From Pisolithus tinctorius (lineage: Eukaryota > Basidiomycota > Agaricomycetes > Boletales > Pisolithaceae), in assembly GCA_024663395.1 (NCBI GenBank), contig JANFAH010000001.1:2046001-2110000 (forward strand): a stretch of 64,000 nucleotides of DNA, read 5' to 3'. The notes beneath the pieces were generated by a model that did no database searches, was not told the DNA's origin, and was given only the letters and a program-made list of their open reading frames with translations. This document shows, in pieces, positions 60,623 through 64,000 of the stretch. The first letter of the stretch is position 1. Each line of letters begins with the position of its first letter. The position numbers and the translations under genes were made by a program.

Positions 60623-62503
60623 TGGTTGATGAAAAGAGAATTCGCTGAGGAAAGTTGTCGAATGCACAAGGGGGAGTCGTGACTTTCTATCCTTCGCCGT
60701 GAATCCCCACCTATTATACGCAGAGGACGCCACACAACTTGCCCCAGAACAATGATACCGCACCGCGAGAAGTGGCCGAATAAACAGCGATTAGTGTCAC
60801 GATATCGGTTTGATACCGGCAGTGGCGGTAGCGACTTCGCGATAGTGCATATGCCATGCCGCATTATTCGCCTGAACGGTGTGCCGAACTAGGCTTATCA
60901 GACTTGTGAGCAAGCGTGCAGAACTGCCAGGACACTGCCCGGGGGATTAAGTGACGGTCCGAGTGGCTTTTGGGAGGCGGATCCGAGTTCACGGGCAGCG
61001 GGCGTATTGGGAAAGGGCAGTAACGCGACTCAAAAGTGAGGTTAATTGGAGATAATCGTTACACCCATCTGTAATGCAATACAAAGCAGGGCCGGACGTC
61101 GGGGATAATACAAACACGAATTCTTGGCAAGACTGTGGCGACGAACGTTGGAGGTCTCTTCAACTGGCAGGTGCTGCAATCCTACGTCAAACTTCGAGCA
61201 TTTACCACGATTGGAATAGTTCTTCAGCCTCAAAAATGAGGTAATTGAAGTGCAGCTGAGGAGTTTAAGGGTTCGTGGTCAGCACCACTTACTACTCACT
61301 TCAGAAACGTGTGATTGAAGTCGGCCCTTGAGCGCTCCGCACAGGTTCCGAACGACATATTATACGCGCCCTGACTCTTGCTAAGCAGTGCAATGCGACA
61401 CGGCCAAGTGAAGAAAACACAGCAGAATTCGTTCGACCGCATGGTACAATTGACAGTGACCAGGGGAGGTTAGGTGAGGGCAGTGGTTCGCGTGATAGTA
61501 AGTTGATTGCTGAGGCGAATATGGAAACCAGCTGTGATTTAAACAGCCGTGACCAGAAGAGGCAAGTTGCAATCCGAGAGAACCTATCCCGGAATCGGTG
61601 AATACGGATGTACATAGGCTTTAATATTGTTGGCCACTCGTGCTACCAGACGAGGCATTGCTTTGGCAGTGACAACACGTATTACCAAGAAGCTGAAAGC
61701 AAGCAATTTTCCAAGTGTTTGCAACTTCCAGACAATTCTGAGCCGCGGGTAATGCCCCTATTCTTCTCCAAAGCTGGCACGGCACTTAATGGGCCGAAAT
61801 TCGTTTCGGCTTCCAACTCGTCTGCGCGTTTGATGTCAACGGCATTGTCCGTCCTCTGGTCCATGGAAGTAAGGGAGGTCCGTTTGATCTGCTTCTCACG
61901 GATCACTAGAATTTAAATAGTATTTCCCTTCGACTACTAGTCAGCTCGAAGGCACTCAGACAACCACGTAGTTGGCACAGTCCAGACCCGACGGACAGCG
62001 CAATCGCTATTGCGACGTGAACCATGGAATCCAGCTACAGACCAACTGCTTCGTCGAGTCGCAGGTGTATGTATGTATGACAGACACTATCCGCAAAACT
62101 ACCGAGGGAATACCAGCACAGCAACCTCCGTTTGGAAGTGACCTATCGTAAGACTCCTTTCGTGCTCGGTAAGACACTTATTGACCAATGGGAATGTTCG
62201 CTCAAGTACGAAAGAGTTGTTAACAGCCGCATCGCAAAGCTGCTTCCCTGATGCCTATTAGGTTTAAGCTCTGTGGTGACGTTATTCTCGCAAGTTGCGA
62301 TCAGATCTGTTACGCTTCAATGGTCAGTATCATCACCACGTTGACTTGTTTTTTGATAATCGCAGGCTATCTGCACACAAACAAAGCGCTAGATTCAAAG
62401 GAGCACTTCTAGCTTGGGAATGAAAGAAACTTCGGTATTATGTAGAATGTCCGCTAATCACGCCATAGTGACGCTGTTGCAGCAACACTGTCCGTCCTGT
62501 TGC
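60623..62503. other. Intergenic, no gene recognised
   Basis: This ~1.9 kb lies between the start of the quinone synthetase and the end of the phosphoesterase. It must hold the synthetase promoter. Two similar words, gcctcaaaaatgaggtaattgaag at 61226 and its relative ctcaaaagtgaggttaattgg at 61029, are ~200 bp apart and might be regulatory. A 74-aa frame at 61682-61906 (minus) is the longest credible ORF and is not recognised. Confidence 0.4.
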
Positions 62504-63987
62504 CTATTTGGACCGGAAGAATCCTCCGCCGCCAGCTCCAATGCAGCTGGTGTCAGGGGTAGGCCAGGGAGCCGGATAACTAGGGTTCAGCGGACCAGGA
62601 ATCGTTCCAGTGATATTTAACAGAGGAAGGTTTGTCCCGTTCGTCATACCGTTGTTCTTGTATCCAGTCACATCCGCAACGAACTGGAATACATCTGAGA
62701 TACACTTACCGTCAGCATCGACAAGGCTACAACCAAGTAATCGTTACGTACTGGCGAGGGTTGCATTGCAGTCCCCTTGTCCGAGGTTATCGAGACTCCA
62801 GTTATTCTGGACAGTGGAAAGGCTAAAGATATGGGTCACTATTACACATCTAATGCGTCACTTCACATGGAAACTCACGTCGAGTAGTGGGTGTAGAATG
62901 TATTATCGACCGTGCCCTTCAAGTTCGAAGGAACGGCACCACCGAGCAGGATGCTGTAGATCTCATTGTTGATAGCATAGTTGCCATTTCTAAGATCGCA
63001 TAAGAGTTAGGCTGTCGGTATCGATTGCGGACTTTAACCAACTCACTCATCAAATGTGAGCAAAATGAGAGTCCTTGGGGTATTGAAGTTCGTATCTTGA
63101 AGTAAAGGCACGAGCCAGTAGTTCAACCAGTCGGATGCATACGCAACCCCGGTATCGTGTCCGTCGCTGGATGCTCACTGTCAGCCTGCTGCTTCTGGAT
63201 ACGAGTAAAACTATACACACTCTTTCATGTTGGGCGTGACGAAGAACCACTGAGGCAGTGTGTTGTTTCCTACCTATAAGCATGTTCAGCAAACAGAGTG
63301 TCTCATGCGAAACTTATTAGATGCCTCACATCATACGCGAAGTCATTGAAATTCCTAAGCCGAGCCAACCTAGCCGGGTTCTGGTTCACGCTGTCGTAGC
63401 TGACCAACGGACTATGCTTGCGCATGTAATAAGTATAGCCATCTGGGTTCGTAAAGCTGTCTCCCAAGTAGCCATCCGTAGGCATGTTCTCCTCATATTC
63501 GGCCCAGGTGATGCCCTTGGCATCGAGGAGATCGGCGATGGTCGATACGTTGGCAGGAATCGTCACCTCGTCATCGGAAGCCAGACCCCAAAAGCTGCCA
63601 CCGGCAGCAGCGATGTAGTTCGGCTGGCTGGGGTGGGTCAGAGCGTAGTACCCGCTAAGGGTGATACCTTCCTGAGAGAGGGTTTGGAAAGCGGGTTGGG
63701 CGGCAGCAGCGCTATAGTCTGTGTTCTCTAACCAGATCTGGATGAAGCGGTCGAATACCAAACCCGGCACGGTTGCGGATCGGGGGAGAGAGCCATTGGA
63801 AGCACCAACGTAGAAGGTTGACGTATCAGTTGGACTGTGGATGCATAACAATGGTTAGATGGGTTCTGCGAGTGAAATTGAACTGATTGACTGACGCAGC
63901 GGCTGGTTGGGTGAAGGTAGTAGTCTTGGCCGAGGTGACTTTGGCAAGCGCACCCAACACGAAGAGGCTCGTAGTAGGGGAAATCAT
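62504..63987 (-). CDS. Secreted phosphoesterase (fungal acid phosphatase family)
   Basis: Seven exons (63987-63896, 63834-63330, 63273-63221, 63166-63047, 62989-62879, 62822-62752, 62694-62504) give 380 aa. The N-terminus (residues 1-~19) is a signal peptide ending in Thr-Ser-Ala. The body has the phosphoesterase-family pattern: Ile-Trp-Leu-Glu-Asn-Thr-Asp near residue 60, Ala-Leu-Thr-His-Pro-Ser-Gln-Pro-Asn-Tyr after it, then Gly-His-Asp-Thr and Leu-Leu-Thr-Phe-Asp-Glu-Asn. These residues form the metal and active-site framework in acid phosphatases of this family. Several Asn-x-Thr/Ser sites fit a secreted glycoprotein. It should release phosphate from organic phosphomonoesters outside the cell. 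Frame open throughout; start close to the window edge but complete. Confidence 0.88.
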
Positions 63988-64000
63988 GTTTCCTCCTGGA

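Overview
The window is nuclear DNA of a filamentous basidiomycete (Agaricomycetes). The genes carry many 45-65 nt GT-AG introns. The content is typical of mushroom-forming fungi: a KDZ transposase, a fungal TET/JBP protein, a RepHel Helitron, recently duplicated P450s, F-box genes and an A-T-TE quinone synthetase. I see no ribosomal RNA, tRNA or CRISPR.

Layout. (1) 1-3240: decayed ORFs and the upstream unit of a P450 gene. (2) 3242-21982: an 18.7 kb KDZ-type DNA transposon with 44 bp terminal inverted repeats. Just inside them are two inverted arrays of a ~55-60 bp repeat with a palindromic acgggcccgt core (3424-5585 and 20030-21575). It carries five genes: a Zn2Cys6-like/coiled-coil protein (6000-7663, +); an apparently intact 1068-aa KDZ transposase (8927-12578, -) for which I resolved ten phase-consistent exons; two proteins of unknown function (13179-15714 and 16191-18296, +); and a TET/JBP-family 2-oxoglutarate/Fe(II) nucleic-acid oxygenase (18636-19878, -). 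(3) 21984-47520: four paralogous P450 copies (22787, 36126, 41013 on +; 44981-46704 on -) with duplicated flanks. The first three look usable; the fourth has lost exon 1. Between copies 1 and 2 lies a Helitron gene (26178-31882, -), then a small disrupted ORF and an F-box/nucleotidyltransferase-like gene. (4) 47542-51325: a host LRR gene resembling the PP1 regulator PPP1R37. (5) 51907-56756: two tandem degenerate F-box genes. (6) 57491-60622: an intact 953-aa atromentin-type synthetase. (7) 62504-63987: an intact secreted phosphoesterase.

How it fits together. The first part of the window is a P450 family expanded by segmental duplication and invaded by a KDZ element and a Helitron. The right part is quieter host sequence. 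The KDZ element is the most interesting system. It pairs a transposase with its own putative 5-methylcytosine oxidase, an association known in fungi (Iyer and colleagues, 2014, recalled from memory). It adds three accessory proteins and long inverted GGGCCC arrays. The transposase frame is open. Two or three companion genes, the Helitron and one small ORF are each stopped by a single in-frame TGA at a place where CGA would fit, as expected from CpG methylation and deamination. Exon boundaries were read by eye from splice sites, phase and family similarity; no search was run.
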